Below, one piece after another: positions 1-10,010 of a stretch of DNA of 64,000 nt. Position 1 is the first letter of the stretch, and the number at the start of each line of letters is the position of its first letter. The notes under the pieces are model-generated. The model had not been told where the DNA came from. It worked only from the letters and a program-made list of their open reading frames with translations, and did not search any database. The stretch spans positions 124,001 to 188,000 of the forward strand of contig NZ_JAAEAA010000005.1 of assembly GCF_010119545.1 (NCBI RefSeq), read 5' to 3'. The position numbers and the translations under genes are program-made. The stretch comes from Pontibacter fetidus (GTDB lineage: Bacteria; Bacteroidota; Bacteroidia; Cytophagales; Hymenobacteraceae).

Positions 1-110
1 CGCATGAGATGCCGGTGCATGTTTTCCGTATAGAAGAAGCTAATACCGGAATGGGCCACAATAATTTAGACGATACCTGGCTCCCGACTGAACATACCAC
101 CCACGAATAA
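1..110 (+). CDS. glgE: C-terminal end of GlgE (alpha-1,4-glucan:maltose-1-phosphate maltosyltransferase), cut by window edge
   Basis: An open frame enters from the left edge (codons in phase from base 3) and stops with TAA at 108-110. The visible residues read HEMPVHVFRIEE near the start; a PAHVFRI-like string close to the C-terminus is typical of GlgE, which extends alpha-glucan with maltose-1-phosphate. The next gene, 15 bases downstream, is a trehalose synthase-maltokinase fusion, followed by glgB, which is the usual gene order of the GlgE pathway. Only about 35 residues are visible, so the call rests on this short match plus context. Confidence 0.72.
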   Translation, partial: HEMPVHVFRIEEANTGMGHNNLDDTWLPTEHTTHE

Positions 111-125
111 AAATAAAACTACACT

Positions 126-3100
126 ATGGCTGCGGACAAAGAGCTATTAGACGATAACATTCACTGGTACAAGGACGCCATTATTTATGAGCTGCACATC
201 AAAGCCTTTAAAGATGGCAACGGCGATGGCATAGGCGATTTTAAAGGGCTGATGCAGAAGCTGGACTACCTGGAAAGCCTGGGAGTTACAGCCATCTGGC
301 TGCTGCCTTTTTACCCGTCTCCGCTGCGCGACGATGGCTATGATATTGCCGACTACTATAGCATAAACCCGAACTATGGCGACATGCGCGACTTTAAGCT
401 TTTTGTGAAAGAAGCGCACCGCCGCGGCCTGAAAGTAATTACAGAACTTGTCATCAACCATACTTCGGATCAGCACCCGTGGTTCCAGCGCGCCCGCCAT
501 GCCAAACCGGGCTCTAACCACCGCGATTTTTACGTGTGGTCCGACGACCCGACCAAGTACAAGGATGTCCGCATTATCTTTACCGACTATGAGCCAAGCA
601 ACTGGACCTGGGACCCCGTAGCCAAGCAATACTACTGGCACCGTTTCTTCCATCACCAGCCCGACCTGAACTACGATAACCCTGCTGTGCAGAAGGAAGT
701 GTTCAAGATGCTGGATTACTGGCTGGATTTAGGCGTGGATGGGTTCCGTCTGGATGCTGTGCCTTACCTGTTTGAGCGCGAAGGGACCAACGGCGAGAAC
801 CTGCCTGAAACGCACGACTTCCTGAAAAAGCTGCGCGCCCACGTAGATCAGAAATATACTGGAAAACTGCTACTGGCAGAAGCCAACATGTGGCCGGAAG
901 ATTCAGCATCGTACTTCGGCAATGGAGATGAGTGCCACATGAACTACCACTTCCCGATCATGCCGCGTTTGTTTATGTCGGTGAAGATGGAAGATCGTTA
1001 CCCGATCATCGACATTTTTGACCAGACACCGGAGATACCTGAAACCTGCCAGTGGGCTATGTTCCTGCGCAACCACGACGAGCTTACCCTGGAAATGGTA
1101 ACCGATGAAGAGCGCGATTACATGTACAAAGTTTACACCCGCGATCCGTTGGCTAAGATAAACTTGGGTATCCGTCACCGTTTGGCGCCGCTGCTGGGCA
1201 ACGACCGCAATAAGATTGAGTTGATGAACGTGCTGCTCTTCTCGATGAAGGGAACGCCAGTGGTATACTATGGCGATGAGATCGGCATGGGTGATAACTT
1301 CTACCTCGGCGACCGAGACGGCGTGCGTACGCCAATGCAATGGAGCGACGACCGCAATGCCGGATTCTCGGAAGCCAACCCGCAGAAACTGTACCTGCCT
1401 GTCATCATTGATCCGGAATATAAGTATGAGTCGGTGAACGTTGACACGCAGGAGCAAAACAGCAGCTCGTTGCTATGGTGGATGCGCCGCATCATAAACA
1501 TGCGTAAGCGTTACAAGGCTTTTGGTCGTGGAAGCATAAAATTCCTGAATCCCTCAAACTCTAAAGTACTTGCCTTTATCCGCTCTTATGAAGACGAGAA
1601 CATCCTGGTAATTGCCAACCTGTCGCGCTTCCCGGAGGCGGTGGAACTGGACATGCAGGAGTTTAAAGGCTATACTCCACGAGAAGTATTCAGCAAGAAT
1701 AAATTCCCGACTATAAAAGACGATTCCTACCTGTTTACTATTGGCGGGCACGGCTATTACTGGTTTGAGTTACAGCCACAGGAAGTATCGGCACAAAAGG
1801 TACTGGACATGCAGCGCTCCGTAATGGAAATAGCACCGTTGCACCAGCGCCTGCCGCAAAATGTGGTTCGACAGCTCGAAGCTAAAGTGCTGCCACCTTA
1901 CATACTGAACAGGCGCTGGTTTGGGGGCAAAGCGCGCACCATTCAACGCATGCAGATCATCGACAACATGCCGCTGCAGCTGAATAATCAGGGCGTGTCG
2001 TGGTTGCTGATAGAGGTGAACTATAACGAAGGCTTGCCGGAACTATACCAGTTGCCGGTTGCCTTTATGCCCCGCGAACTAGAGCAGGATCTGATCAGTC
2101 ATCATCCGGCGAGCGTGATTGCGCGGGTTACCCTGAACGGGCAGGAAGGTATTTTATACGATGCCTTGTATAGTGAGGAATTCCGGCAAATGCTGCTGCA
2201 CCTGATAGCCAGGCGTCGCCGCCTACGGGCAGGACAGGGCGAGCTTGTTGGCCATAGTCACCAGCGCGTGAGCAATGTGCTGCGTGAGAACAACGGTAAC
2301 CTGTCATCTAAAATACTGAGTGCTGAGCAAAGCAACACATCTATAGTTTACGACGGCCAGTTTTTCCTGAAGATCTACCGCAAAATAGATCGGGCACTGA
2401 ACCCGGATGTGGAAGTAGTGCAGGCGCTTACGGATAGAGTAGGTTTTCCGCAGGTTCCGAGTTTTATGGGGATGATCGAGCAACAATCGGACACAGGTTC
2501 GCCGATGGTGCTGGCTATGCTGCAGGAGTTGGTGCCTAACCAGGGCGATGCCTGGGAGAATATGGAGGATTCGCTGAAACGCTTCTTTGAGCGCATTGAA
2601 ACGCAGAGCGAGCGTGTAAAGACGGCTCCAACTATAGGTACGTTGTCGCGGCCGGTTGCTTTTTCGGATACGCCGGAGGCTGTACAAATGCAGTTGGGCG
2701 GCGCCTCGGTGAACAGGATAGAACTGCTGGGTTTGAGAACGGCAGAAATGCACTTGGCACTGGCTTCTATCCGAGACTCAAAAGATTTTGCGCCGGAAGA
2801 TTTCTCGCTGCACTACCAGCGTTCTCTATACTCGTCGCTAACCTCGCTGGTGCGCAGCAACTTCGATAGTTTGCGCAAGCATTTACCAAAGCTACCGGAC
2901 AATGTGCGTGTCGAAGCCGAAGAAGTACTGAACATGCGTGCCCAGATTCTGGAGCGCTTAAAACGCATTTTCTCCCGCAAAATAGATACCCTGAAAATAC
3001 GAACGCACGGCGATTATCACCTCGGGCAGGTTCTGTTTACAGGTAAGGATTTCATTATTATCGATTTTGAAGGAGAACCGGCACGCTCGTTCAGTGAGCG

Positions 3101-3458
3101 CAGGTTAAAGCGTTCGCCGTTGCGCGATGTGGCCGGCATGATCCGCTCGTTCCATTATGCAGCTTACAATGCCCTGTTTCAGCAGGATTCGGCTGGCAAA
3201 GAGGATGGCTACCTGGAAGAATGGGCAGAACAATGGTACCATTATGCCAGCAACTTCTTTATGCACTGCTACCTCGATAAAACCATGGGGACCGGCATCG
3301 TGCCTGATAAGGAGGAAGACTTCGAAATTTTGATGGAAACCTTCCTGCTGGAGAAAGCGATCTACGAACTCGGATATGAACTGAATAACCGTCCGGACTG
3401 GGTGCTGATCCCGATCCGGGGCATTAAGTACATCATGAAAAAGTATCAGAATGGCTAA
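126..3458 (+). CDS. treS: Trehalose synthase / maltokinase fusion (TreS-Pep2)
   Basis: A cytosolic bifunctional enzyme of 1110 residues. Residues 1 to about 560 are a GH13 trehalose synthase that interconverts trehalose and maltose: the nucleophile is D210 (GFRLDAV), the acid/base E252 (LLAEANMWPED) and the third acidic residue D318 (RNHDE). Residues from about 590 to the end are a maltokinase that makes maltose-1-phosphate for GlgE: NRRWFGGKAR begins at 595, the kinase HGD is at 961-963 and IIIDFEGEP carries the metal-binding D980. It lies between glgE and glgB and its last 8 bases overlap glgB, so the three genes are very likely one operon. The ATG at 126 has no clear Shine-Dalgarno sequence, as is usual for this phylum. 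The fused form is known in many bacteria. Confidence 0.95.
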   Translation: MAADKELLDDNIHWYKDAIIYELHIKAFKDGNGDGIGDFKGLMQKLDYLESLGVTAIWLLPFYPSPLRDDGYDIADYYSINPNYGDMRDFKLFVKEAHRRGLKVITELVINHTSDQHPWFQRARHAKPGSNHRDFYVWSDDPTKYKDVRIIFTDYEPSNWTWDPVAKQYYWHRFFHHQPDLNYDNPAVQKEVFKMLDYWLDLGVDGFRLDAVPYLFEREGTNGENLPETHDFLKKLRAHVDQKYTGKLLLAEANMWPEDSASYFGNGDECHMNYHFPIMPRLFMSVKMEDRYPIIDIFDQTPEIPETCQWAMFLRNHDELTLEMVTDEERDYMYKVYTRDPLAKINLGIRHRLAPLLGNDRNKIELMNVLLFSMKGTPVVYYGDEIGMGDNFYLGDRDGVRTPMQWSDDRNAGFSEANPQKLYLPVIIDPEYKYESVNVDTQEQNSSSLLWWMRRIINMRKRYKAFGRGSIKFLNPSNSKVLAFIRSYEDENILVIANLSRFPEAVELDMQEFKGYTPREVFSKNKFPTIKDDSYLFTIGGHGYYWFELQPQEVSAQKVLDMQRSVMEIAPLHQRLPQNVVRQLEAKVLPPYILNRRWFGGKARTIQRMQIIDNMPLQLNNQGVSWLLIEVNYNEGLPELYQLPVAFMPRELEQDLISHHPASVIARVTLNGQEGILYDALYSEEFRQMLLHLIARRRRLRAGQGELVGHSHQRVSNVLRENNGNLSSKILSAEQSNTSIVYDGQFFLKIYRKIDRALNPDVEVVQALTDRVGFPQVPSFMGMIEQQSDTGSPMVLAMLQELVPNQGDAWENMEDSLKRFFERIETQSERVKTAPTIGTLSRPVAFSDTPEAVQMQLGGASVNRIELLGLRTAEMHLALASIRDSKDFAPEDFSLHYQRSLYSSLTSLVRSNFDSLRKHLPKLPDNVRVEAEEVLNMRAQILERLKRIFSRKIDTLKIRTHGDYHLGQVLFTGKDFIIIDFEGEPARSFSERRLKRSPLRDVAGMIRSFHYAAYNALFQQDSAGKEDGYLEEWAEQWYHYASNFFMHCYLDKTMGTGIVPDKEEDFEILMETFLLEKAIYELGYELNNRPDWVLIPIRGIKYIMKKYQNG

Positions 3459-5679
3459 GAAGAAACTTGAGAAGGCACCGGAAACAAACTTAACGACACC
3501 ATTAACTGATGCAGGTAGCGAAAAGCCAGCAGCAAAGCGCGGTCGGCCTAAAAAGGCCGACCTGGCTGCGGAAATGGGTTCACCAGTAACTATAGTTCCT
3601 GATACTGAAGCTACACCTGCTGCTGCAAAACCAAAGAGGACGCGTACCAAAGCAGTACCTGTTGAGACTACTGATCTTAAGCCAGCGCCAAAGGTAAGAG
3701 CTACAAAAAAAGCAGCAGGCGCTACAACTATAGCACAATCGCAAACTATAGTTCCGCAGGAGAAACGGGCTGTTTACCACGATATAAGCCGTTTTTCAGA
3801 GTTTGATGTTTACCTGTTTAAGGAAGGCCGCCATTTTACCTTGTATGATAAGTTGGGCGCGCACTGTATGGAGCATGCCGGGCAGAAAGGGACTTACTTT
3901 GCTGTTTGGGCGCCTAATGCAGAACGCGTTACGGTTATCGGCGACTTTAACCACTGGAACCGCGACAGCCATTCTTTAAAAGTACGGGAAGATGGTTCTG
4001 GTATCTGGGAAGGTTTTATTCCGGATCTGACAGGCGGTGAACTATACAAGTACCACATTAAATCGAATTACCACCTGTACCACGTAGAAAAGAGCGACCC
4101 GTTTGCGTTCGCCCGCGAAAAACCACCACAAACCGCCTCGCGCATCAGCGACCTGAAATATGAGTGGCAGGACCACGAGTGGATGGAACACCGCAAAACT
4201 ATAGCCGGGCAGGCGCAGCCCATGAGCGTGTACGAAGTACATTTAGGCTCCTGGCGGCGACGACCGGAAGATAATAATCGGCCCCTGACCTACCACGAAC
4301 TGGCCGAGGAGCTGCCGCAATATGTAAAGGAAATGGGCTTTACGCATGTGGAGTTCATGCCGGTCATGCACCACCCGTTTATGGGCAGTTGGGGCTACCA
4401 GATCACCGGGTATTTTGCTGCGGCCAGCGTGTATGGCTCCCCGCAGGAACTCATGCACCTGATCGATGTGCTGCACCAGCATGGCATAGGTGTAATTCTG
4501 GATTGGGTTCCGTCCCACTTCCCGTCTGACGAGCACGGGTTGGCTTACTTTGATGGCACGCACCTGTACGAGCACGCCGACCCGCGCAAAGGTTACCATC
4601 CCGACTGGAACAGCTACATCTTTAACTATGATCGCAACGAAGTACGTTCTTTCCTGATCAGCAATGCGCTTTTCTGGCTGGATAAATACCACGTGGATGG
4701 ATTGCGGGTGGATGCGGTGGCCTCGATGCTGTACTTAGACTATAGCCGTAAAGAAGGGGAGTGGATACCAAACGAACACGGCGGGCGCGAAAACCTGGAA
4801 GCCATCTCCCTGATAAAAGACTTTAACCAGGCCGTGCATGAGAAGTATCCGGATGTGCAAACTATAGCCGAAGAATCCACGGCATGGCCTGCTGTAACAG
4901 GCAAGGTAAACGATGGTGGCCTTGGCTTTAATATGAAGTGGATGATGGGCTGGATGCACGATACGCTGGATTACTTCTCTAAAGACCCTATCTACCGCAA
5001 ACACCATCAGGGCGAAATCACATTCAGCATTATTTACGCTTTCTCCGAACGGTTTATGCTGCCGCTCTCGCACGACGAGGTAGTGCATGGCAAAGGCTCA
5101 CTCATCCGGAAGATGCCGGGCGATGAATGGCAGCAGTTTGCCAACCTGCGCATGCTTTATAGTTACATGTTTGCACACCCGGGCACAAAACTCCTGTTTA
5201 TGGGCGGCGAGCTGGCCCAAAGCTCCGAATGGAACCACGACAGCAGCCTGGAGTGGCACTTACTGCAGTACCATTACCATAGTGGCATGCAACGCCTGTT
5301 ACAACGCCTAAACAATTTGTATAAACAAGAACCGGCACTATACGAGCATAACTTCGACAGCAGCGGCTTTGAATGGGTTGATTTTCAGGATTCGCATAAC
5401 AGCGTGATCAGCTTTTTACGGAAAGGCAATGACCCCAAAAATGACGTGCTTATAGTTTGCAACTTTACCCCGGTAGTACATGAAAACTATAGGTTAGGCG
5501 TGCCACACAAAGGCGAATGGGTACAACTCTTCAACTCTGATGACGAGCAGTTCGGCGGAAGTAACGTGCAGAATCCAGAAACGCTGCAGGCTGCAGAAGA
5601 GCCATCGCACGGCCGGGATTACTCCCTGACCCTGAAGTTACCGCCACTGGCAGTGGTATATTTTAAGTTAAAAAGTTAG
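3451..5679 (+). CDS. glgB: 1,4-alpha-glucan branching enzyme with a basic, AT-hook-like N-terminal extension
   Basis: A GH13 branching enzyme of 742 residues that introduces alpha-1,6 branches into the glucan made by GlgE. After an N-terminal extension of about 105 residues come a CBM48 module (about 150-240, with TYFAVWAPNAERVTVIGDFN) and the catalytic barrel: nucleophile D421 (GLRVDAV), acid/base E474 (IAEEST) and D542 (LSHDEVVHGK). The extension is rich in Ala, Pro, Lys and Thr and contains RGRPKK at residues 30-35, a textbook AT-hook core, followed by more basic Lys/Arg-Pro stretches. The start overlaps treS by 8 bases, which implies translational coupling. The enzyme call is secure; the role of the extension is unknown. 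Confidence 0.95.
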   Translation: MAKKKLEKAPETNLTTPLTDAGSEKPAAKRGRPKKADLAAEMGSPVTIVPDTEATPAAAKPKRTRTKAVPVETTDLKPAPKVRATKKAAGATTIAQSQTIVPQEKRAVYHDISRFSEFDVYLFKEGRHFTLYDKLGAHCMEHAGQKGTYFAVWAPNAERVTVIGDFNHWNRDSHSLKVREDGSGIWEGFIPDLTGGELYKYHIKSNYHLYHVEKSDPFAFAREKPPQTASRISDLKYEWQDHEWMEHRKTIAGQAQPMSVYEVHLGSWRRRPEDNNRPLTYHELAEELPQYVKEMGFTHVEFMPVMHHPFMGSWGYQITGYFAAASVYGSPQELMHLIDVLHQHGIGVILDWVPSHFPSDEHGLAYFDGTHLYEHADPRKGYHPDWNSYIFNYDRNEVRSFLISNALFWLDKYHVDGLRVDAVASMLYLDYSRKEGEWIPNEHGGRENLEAISLIKDFNQAVHEKYPDVQTIAEESTAWPAVTGKVNDGGLGFNMKWMMGWMHDTLDYFSKDPIYRKHHQGEITFSIIYAFSERFMLPLSHDEVVHGKGSLIRKMPGDEWQQFANLRMLYSYMFAHPGTKLLFMGGELAQSSEWNHDSSLEWHLLQYHYHSGMQRLLQRLNNLYKQEPALYEHNFDSSGFEWVDFQDSHNSVISFLRKGNDPKNDVLIVCNFTPVVHENYRLGVPHKGEWVQLFNSDDEQFGGSNVQNPETLQAAEEPSHGRDYSLTLKLPPLAVVYFKLKS

Positions 5680-5761
5680 AAAAGTATAAGTTTGGAAGTT
5701 ATTTATAATAGAGAGTGAAAAACACCTTTCTAACTTTTTAACTTCCAAACTTTCTAACTTT
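5672..5761. terminator. Long stem-loop between convergent glgB and the UPF0316 gene
   Basis: AAGTTTGGAAGTT (5688-5700) pairs perfectly with AACTTCCAAACTT (5740-5752). An outer pair, AAAGTTAGAAAAG (5672-5684) and the CTTTCTAACTTT near 5750-5761, extends the structure. It lies between two convergent genes and can serve as a transcription terminator for both. The sequence is built of repeated AAGTTAGAAAG units and may also be a dispersed repeat. Confidence 0.6.
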
Positions 5762-5764
5762 CAA

Positions 5765-6364
5765 TTATTTTCCATTCCGGAGGGGGAAGAGGCGGCGTAA
5801 ACTCAATCCTCTTTTAGATTCTTCCTGTGGTAAACTATAGTCTGATACCGAACGCACATCTTCAATGGTATAAAATGCCTGTGGATTGTATTCCCGGATG
5901 ATGTCCAGCACATGGTTCAGCTTTTTGCGCTTCACGATCATGAACAGCAGGTTTACTTTGCCCCGGGTGCCACGGGCATCTACACAAGTCAATCTATAGC
6001 CGTGGCCTTTCAGCCGCTCTATCAGGTTTTGTGCAGAATCTACAGTAATAACGCGCACTACCATTTGACCCAGGGCCAGCTTCTGCTCAATGCGCAGCCC
6101 TAAAAAGTTACCAGTAGCAAAGCCGCCGGCCCAGGCCAGGTAAGAGGCTACGTTGTTCAGGTTCTGCATCACTTGTGTTATGGCCACCAGCCAGATCAGC
6201 ACTTCCAGGAAACCAAGCGCAGGCGCGATCATTTTGTCACCTTTGGAAATGAACACGATGCGTAGGGTGCCCAGGGTAACGTCCATGATGCGGGCAAAAA
6301 AGATCAATAAAGGAATAATTACCCACTCTGTTATAGTTGGGTCTAATCCGCTGAATAAATTCAT
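5765..6364 (-). CDS. UPF0316 / DUF2179-DUF5698 family membrane protein
   Basis: A protein of 199 residues. The N-terminal half is hydrophobic with about three membrane segments (about 13-30, 45-65 and 70-90) and contains MDVTLGTLRIVFISKG, a signature of the UPF0316/DUF5698 family. The C-terminal half (about 105-175) is a soluble DUF2179 domain, a fold related to the small ligand-sensing domains found on membrane proteins of the YitT type; it contains the segments RGTRGKVNLLFMIVKRKKL and YNPQAFYTIEDVRSV. The tail is basic. The biochemical function is unknown in the family. It sits 32 bases downstream of mscS in the same direction, so the two may be co-transcribed. Confidence 0.85.
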   Translation of the reverse strand: MNLFSGLDPTITEWVIIPLLIFFARIMDVTLGTLRIVFISKGDKMIAPALGFLEVLIWLVAITQVMQNLNNVASYLAWAGGFATGNFLGLRIEQKLALGQMVVRVITVDSAQNLIERLKGHGYRLTCVDARGTRGKVNLLFMIVKRKKLNHVLDIIREYNPQAFYTIEDVRSVSDYSLPQEESKRGLSLRRLFPLRNGK

Positions 6365-6396
6365 TTGTAGTTAAATTTCGTCGGGTGGCTATAGTT

Positions 6397-7470
6397 TTAG
6401 TTTGGTATGTTGTTGCCTGAAACAGAAGCCCGTAGTTTAGGTAACGCTTCAGGATAGTTTTTCTGGATAAAGTAAAGCAGTTTTTCACGGACAAGACAAC
6501 GCAGGTCCCAGGCATCGCCGGAATTACGGGCACTGAAAAGCGCACGAAGCTGTACATTGTCGTGTTGCGCATCGGTTACCTGCAGGCCGGCTACCTCGCC
6601 GTTCCATAACGCAGACCCGGATAGTATATGTTTTAGTTCTTTCCTGAGTTCCTCTACGGGTACTGCATAATCGGTGTAAAAATAAACGGTAGCTAAAATA
6701 TCAGTGCTGGTGCGCGACCAGTTCTGGAAGGGCTTCTCGATAAAATAGTTGAGCGGAAGGATAAGCCGGCGGTTGTCCCAGAGGCGTAGCACCACATAGG
6801 TTAAGGTTATCTCTTCTACGCGGCCAAATTCCTGCTCTACTACCAGCACATCGTCTATCCGGATGGGTTGGGTAAACGCAATCTGTAAACCGGCCAGTAG
6901 GTTAGCCAGCGAGCGTTGCGCCGCAAAACCAAGTACCACCCCAGCTATGCCTGCTGATGTCAACAAACCGGTACCCAACGCCTTTACAGCCTCAAACTGT
7001 AACAAAACCATGGCGCTTCCTATAAAAACGATGAGGATAATGGTGATTTTCCGGACAAACTGTAGTTGCGTGTATAACTTCCGTTCCCTGAAATTATCCG
7101 GCTTATCGATAGCATACTTGTGCCGCACTATATCCTGCACCACCGACACTAGTTTTATCAGTATCCAGGCAAATACAATAATGTTGAAGATCTCGATTAC
7201 ACGTCTTAGCGAATGGATGCTGCTCTCTGATAACGGAACAGTTGGCAATGCCATCGATATAAAAAGCAACGGGAAAAAGTAAGTAAGCGGATGGTTAAGG
7301 TGTTTTGTAAGCGATGCTACCAACTTTGGGTTAGAGTACCTGTTATACAGATTCAGTAACTTAAATAACATGTACTTCAGGAGCAGGCCCAGCAAAACGC
7401 TTACAGCAAATATGATCAGGGTAATGGCCAGGTTATCGAGGTGGTCTATAAAAGATCGGAGTCTTTCCAT
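6397..7470 (-). CDS. Small-conductance mechanosensitive channel family protein (MscS)
   Basis: A protein of 357 residues with four hydrophobic segments (about 12-36, 57-75, 85-108 and 133-156) followed by the pore-lining helix region, with Gly/Ala-rich TGLLTSAGIAGVVLGFAAQR at about 167-186. Next come SLANLLAGLQIAFTQPIRI and DDVLVVEQEFGRVEEI, the conserved beta domain that follows the MscS pore. Such channels open under membrane tension and release solutes during osmotic downshock. It lies between two trehalose/glucan loci, which suggests an osmotic-stress block. It is divergent from the trehalose-phosphate synthase gene across 280 bases of gap that must hold both promoters; I could not place them. 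Confidence 0.92.
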   Translation of the reverse strand: MERLRSFIDHLDNLAITLIIFAVSVLLGLLLKYMLFKLLNLYNRYSNPKLVASLTKHLNHPLTYFFPLLFISMALPTVPLSESSIHSLRRVIEIFNIIVFAWILIKLVSVVQDIVRHKYAIDKPDNFRERKLYTQLQFVRKITIILIVFIGSAMVLLQFEAVKALGTGLLTSAGIAGVVLGFAAQRSLANLLAGLQIAFTQPIRIDDVLVVEQEFGRVEEITLTYVVLRLWDNRRLILPLNYFIEKPFQNWSRTSTDILATVYFYTDYAVPVEELRKELKHILSGSALWNGEVAGLQVTDAQHDNVQLRALFSARNSGDAWDLRCLVREKLLYFIQKNYPEALPKLRASVSGNNIPN

Positions 7471-7750
7471 GGGTTAAGCATTGGTACAGACATACATGCC
7501 GGTATATTTCTGCATAGTTACTTGCTAAAGTGCCTGTGGGTTATCATTTGTCAGGTATCTTAAGCTATTGCCTATTCTTTATGTAACTATAGCAAAAGCT
7601 TAATATAGGCCTCAACGTAACCGCGTATACCTACGTAAGGATATAAGAGCAAACTTGTGTTTTTTCTCATCAAATTCGACAATGTAAAATCTGGCACTAT
7701 AGCCACAAAAACTAAACGTAATTGCCAGTTATAAACACTACTTTTTTCAG

Positions 7751-9967
7751 ATGGCAAAACTGATTATCGTATCTAACCGCCTGCCGGTTAAACTACAGGA
7801 GAAAGACGGGAAACTGAAATACTCACCCAGTGAAGGAGGATTAGCGACCGGTTTGGGCTCTATCTATAAAAAGAAAGATAACCTGTGGATTGGCTGGCCC
7901 GGCATGGTGATAGAGGACGAACAGAAGCAGAAAACTGTTATAGAAGAGATCCGGAAGGATAACATGTACCCGGTTTTTCTGACAGAAAACGAGGTAAAAG
8001 AATTTTACGAAGGCTTTAGTAACGAAACACTTTGGCCTACTTTCCATTATTTCAGCCAGTACGCCATTTACGAACAGGACCTTTGGGACACCTATGTAGA
8101 GGTAAACCAGAAATACTGCGACGAGATACTGAAACATGCCAGCCCCAACGATACCATTTGGGTACACGATTACCAACTGTTGCTGTTGCCATCTATGCTA
8201 CGCGAAAAACTGCCCGATGCAACTATAGGTTTTTTTCAGCACATTCCGTTTCCGAGTTACGAGGTGTTCAGGCTGCTGCCCTGGCGTAAAGAGATACTGG
8301 AAGGGATGCTGGGCGCTGACCTGGTGGGTTTCCATACCTATGACGATATGCGCCACTTCCTGAGTTCGGTAAACAGGCTGATTGGCTACGGCGGCATGCA
8401 TGGCTGGATAAATACCGGAACCCGTTCCCTGCTCGTCGATTCGTTTCCGATGGGGATAGACTATGAAAAGTATTCGGAAGTAGCGGCATCAGAAAAAGTG
8501 CTGAAACTGGAGGAGCAATATCGTAAAAACGTTGGTACCGAAAATATCATCATCTCGATAGACAGGCTAGACTATTCTAAAGGAATACCACAGCGTTTAC
8601 AGGCTTTTGAAATGTTCCTGGAACGTTACCCCGAGTTTCATGGAAAGGTAACGCTGGTGATGCTGGTGGTGCCAAGCCGTGATGCCGTGGAGAAGTATAA
8701 AGAACTGAAAGAAGAAGTAGACGAACTGGTTGGCCGCATCAATGGCAAGTATAGCGACATCAACTGGAACCCGATACAATATTTTTACAGATCGTTGCCA
8801 CTGGAGGTACTTTCTGCTTTTTACCGCATGGCTAATGTAGCCCTGGTAACCCCGATGCGCGACGGCATGAACCTGGTGTGTAAAGAGTATGTAGCCAGTA
8901 AACTAGACCAGAAAGGGGTGCTTATACTCAGCGAAATGGCCGGGGCCTCTAAAGAACTATCAGATGCGCTGCTTATAAACCCAAATGACATAAATAAGAT
9001 GGTTGAGGCGCTGCATGAAGCCCTGACCATGCCGGAAGAAGAGCAGAAAATGCACATGGCCGTGATGCAGGATACCTTGAAACGCTATAACATTCACCAC
9101 TGGGTAAGCCTGTTTATGGACCGCCTTTCTTATGTGAAGATCAAGCAGATGTCTTTGGAAACCAGCTACCTCGACGAAGCTACATTCCAGGAAATGAGCG
9201 ACTCTTACGAATTGGCCAGCTCACGACTTATTTTCCTGGAGTACGATGGCGCACTTACCAACTATAAAGCTAAGCCGCTGATGGCCCGCCCAGATGAAGA
9301 CCTGCTGGAACTACTCGAAAACCTGAGTGCTAATCCTAAAAACAGAGTTGTAATCATTAGCAGCCGCGAAAAAGCAAACATGGAAGATTGGCTGGGCCAC
9401 CTGAACCTGGATATAGTTGCCGAGCATGGTGTGTGGCTTAAACAACGTGGAGCAGGCTGGAAAACCATGATGAGCCTGATGGACGACTGGAAAAGCGATA
9501 TTCGCCTGATTTTGGAACTATATGTTGACCGCACACCTGGCTCCTTTATCGAAGAAAAGGAATATTCGCTGGTGTGGCACTACCGCCGCGTAGAAACCGG
9601 CTTAGGCGAACTGCGTGCCCGCGAGTTGGTTAACCACCTGAACTTCCTGGCGACAAACAGTAACCTGCAGGTATTGGATGGGCAAATGGCGGTGGAGATA
9701 AAAGCGCAGGAAGTAAATAAAGGCAAGGCAACCAGTCATTGGCTGAACATGTATCCGCATGAGTTTGTGCTGGCCGTTGGCGATGACTGGGGCGATGAAG
9801 AAATTTTTAAAGCCATGCCACGTAACGCCTATACTATAAAAACAGGTAATGCGTATTCTATCGCCAAGTATCATTTAGATGGCCCTGGCGAAGTAAGGGA
9901 GATGTTAGCGAAACTTATAAAACAGGAATCAAGAGAGATGCCGCCCAACGCTAAAATGACGGGGTGA
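7751..9967 (+). CDS. otsA: Trehalose-6-phosphate synthase fused to a degenerate trehalose-phosphatase domain
   Basis: A protein of 738 residues. Residues 1 to about 470 form a GT20 synthase that joins glucose from a nucleotide sugar to glucose-6-phosphate: SNRLPVK near the start, [15 protein letters not shown] with D140, H164 in QHIPFPSYE, and R272/K277 in RLDYSKG are all present, so this half looks active. Residues from about 490 resemble HAD-type trehalose-phosphatase, but motif I reads LEYDGAL (E497-Y-D499-G-A) where the family has D-x-D-G-T, so the nucleophile Asp is a Glu. Motif II reads ISSRE in place of SGR, and the last motif reads GDDWGDEE at 677-684. The phosphatase half may be inactive or regulatory. 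A strong terminator follows. Confidence 0.93.
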   Translation: MAKLIIVSNRLPVKLQEKDGKLKYSPSEGGLATGLGSIYKKKDNLWIGWPGMVIEDEQKQKTVIEEIRKDNMYPVFLTENEVKEFYEGFSNETLWPTFHYFSQYAIYEQDLWDTYVEVNQKYCDEILKHASPNDTIWVHDYQLLLLPSMLREKLPDATIGFFQHIPFPSYEVFRLLPWRKEILEGMLGADLVGFHTYDDMRHFLSSVNRLIGYGGMHGWINTGTRSLLVDSFPMGIDYEKYSEVAASEKVLKLEEQYRKNVGTENIIISIDRLDYSKGIPQRLQAFEMFLERYPEFHGKVTLVMLVVPSRDAVEKYKELKEEVDELVGRINGKYSDINWNPIQYFYRSLPLEVLSAFYRMANVALVTPMRDGMNLVCKEYVASKLDQKGVLILSEMAGASKELSDALLINPNDINKMVEALHEALTMPEEEQKMHMAVMQDTLKRYNIHHWVSLFMDRLSYVKIKQMSLETSYLDEATFQEMSDSYELASSRLIFLEYDGALTNYKAKPLMARPDEDLLELLENLSANPKNRVVIISSREKANMEDWLGHLNLDIVAEHGVWLKQRGAGWKTMMSLMDDWKSDIRLILELYVDRTPGSFIEEKEYSLVWHYRRVETGLGELRARELVNHLNFLATNSNLQVLDGQMAVEIKAQEVNKGKATSHWLNMYPHEFVLAVGDDWGDEEIFKAMPRNAYTIKTGNAYSIAKYHLDGPGEVREMLAKLIKQESREMPPNAKMTG

Positions 9968-9968
9968 A

Positions 9969-10010
9969 TTAAAACACAAAAGCCACTGCAAAGTGGCTTT
10001 TGTGTTTTAA
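9969..10010 (+). terminator. Rho-independent terminator after otsA-like gene
   Basis: A perfect 19-base-pair stem (9969-9987 with 9992-10010) with a GCAA tetraloop. It begins 2 bases after the stop codon. The descending arm is CTTTTGTGTTTTAA, giving T-rich ends. Confidence 0.9.

Noticed and set aside
3105..3650. Long minus-strand open frame across the treS-glgB junction
   Set aside because: It is antisense to two certain genes, spans their overlap, and shows no recognisable protein.
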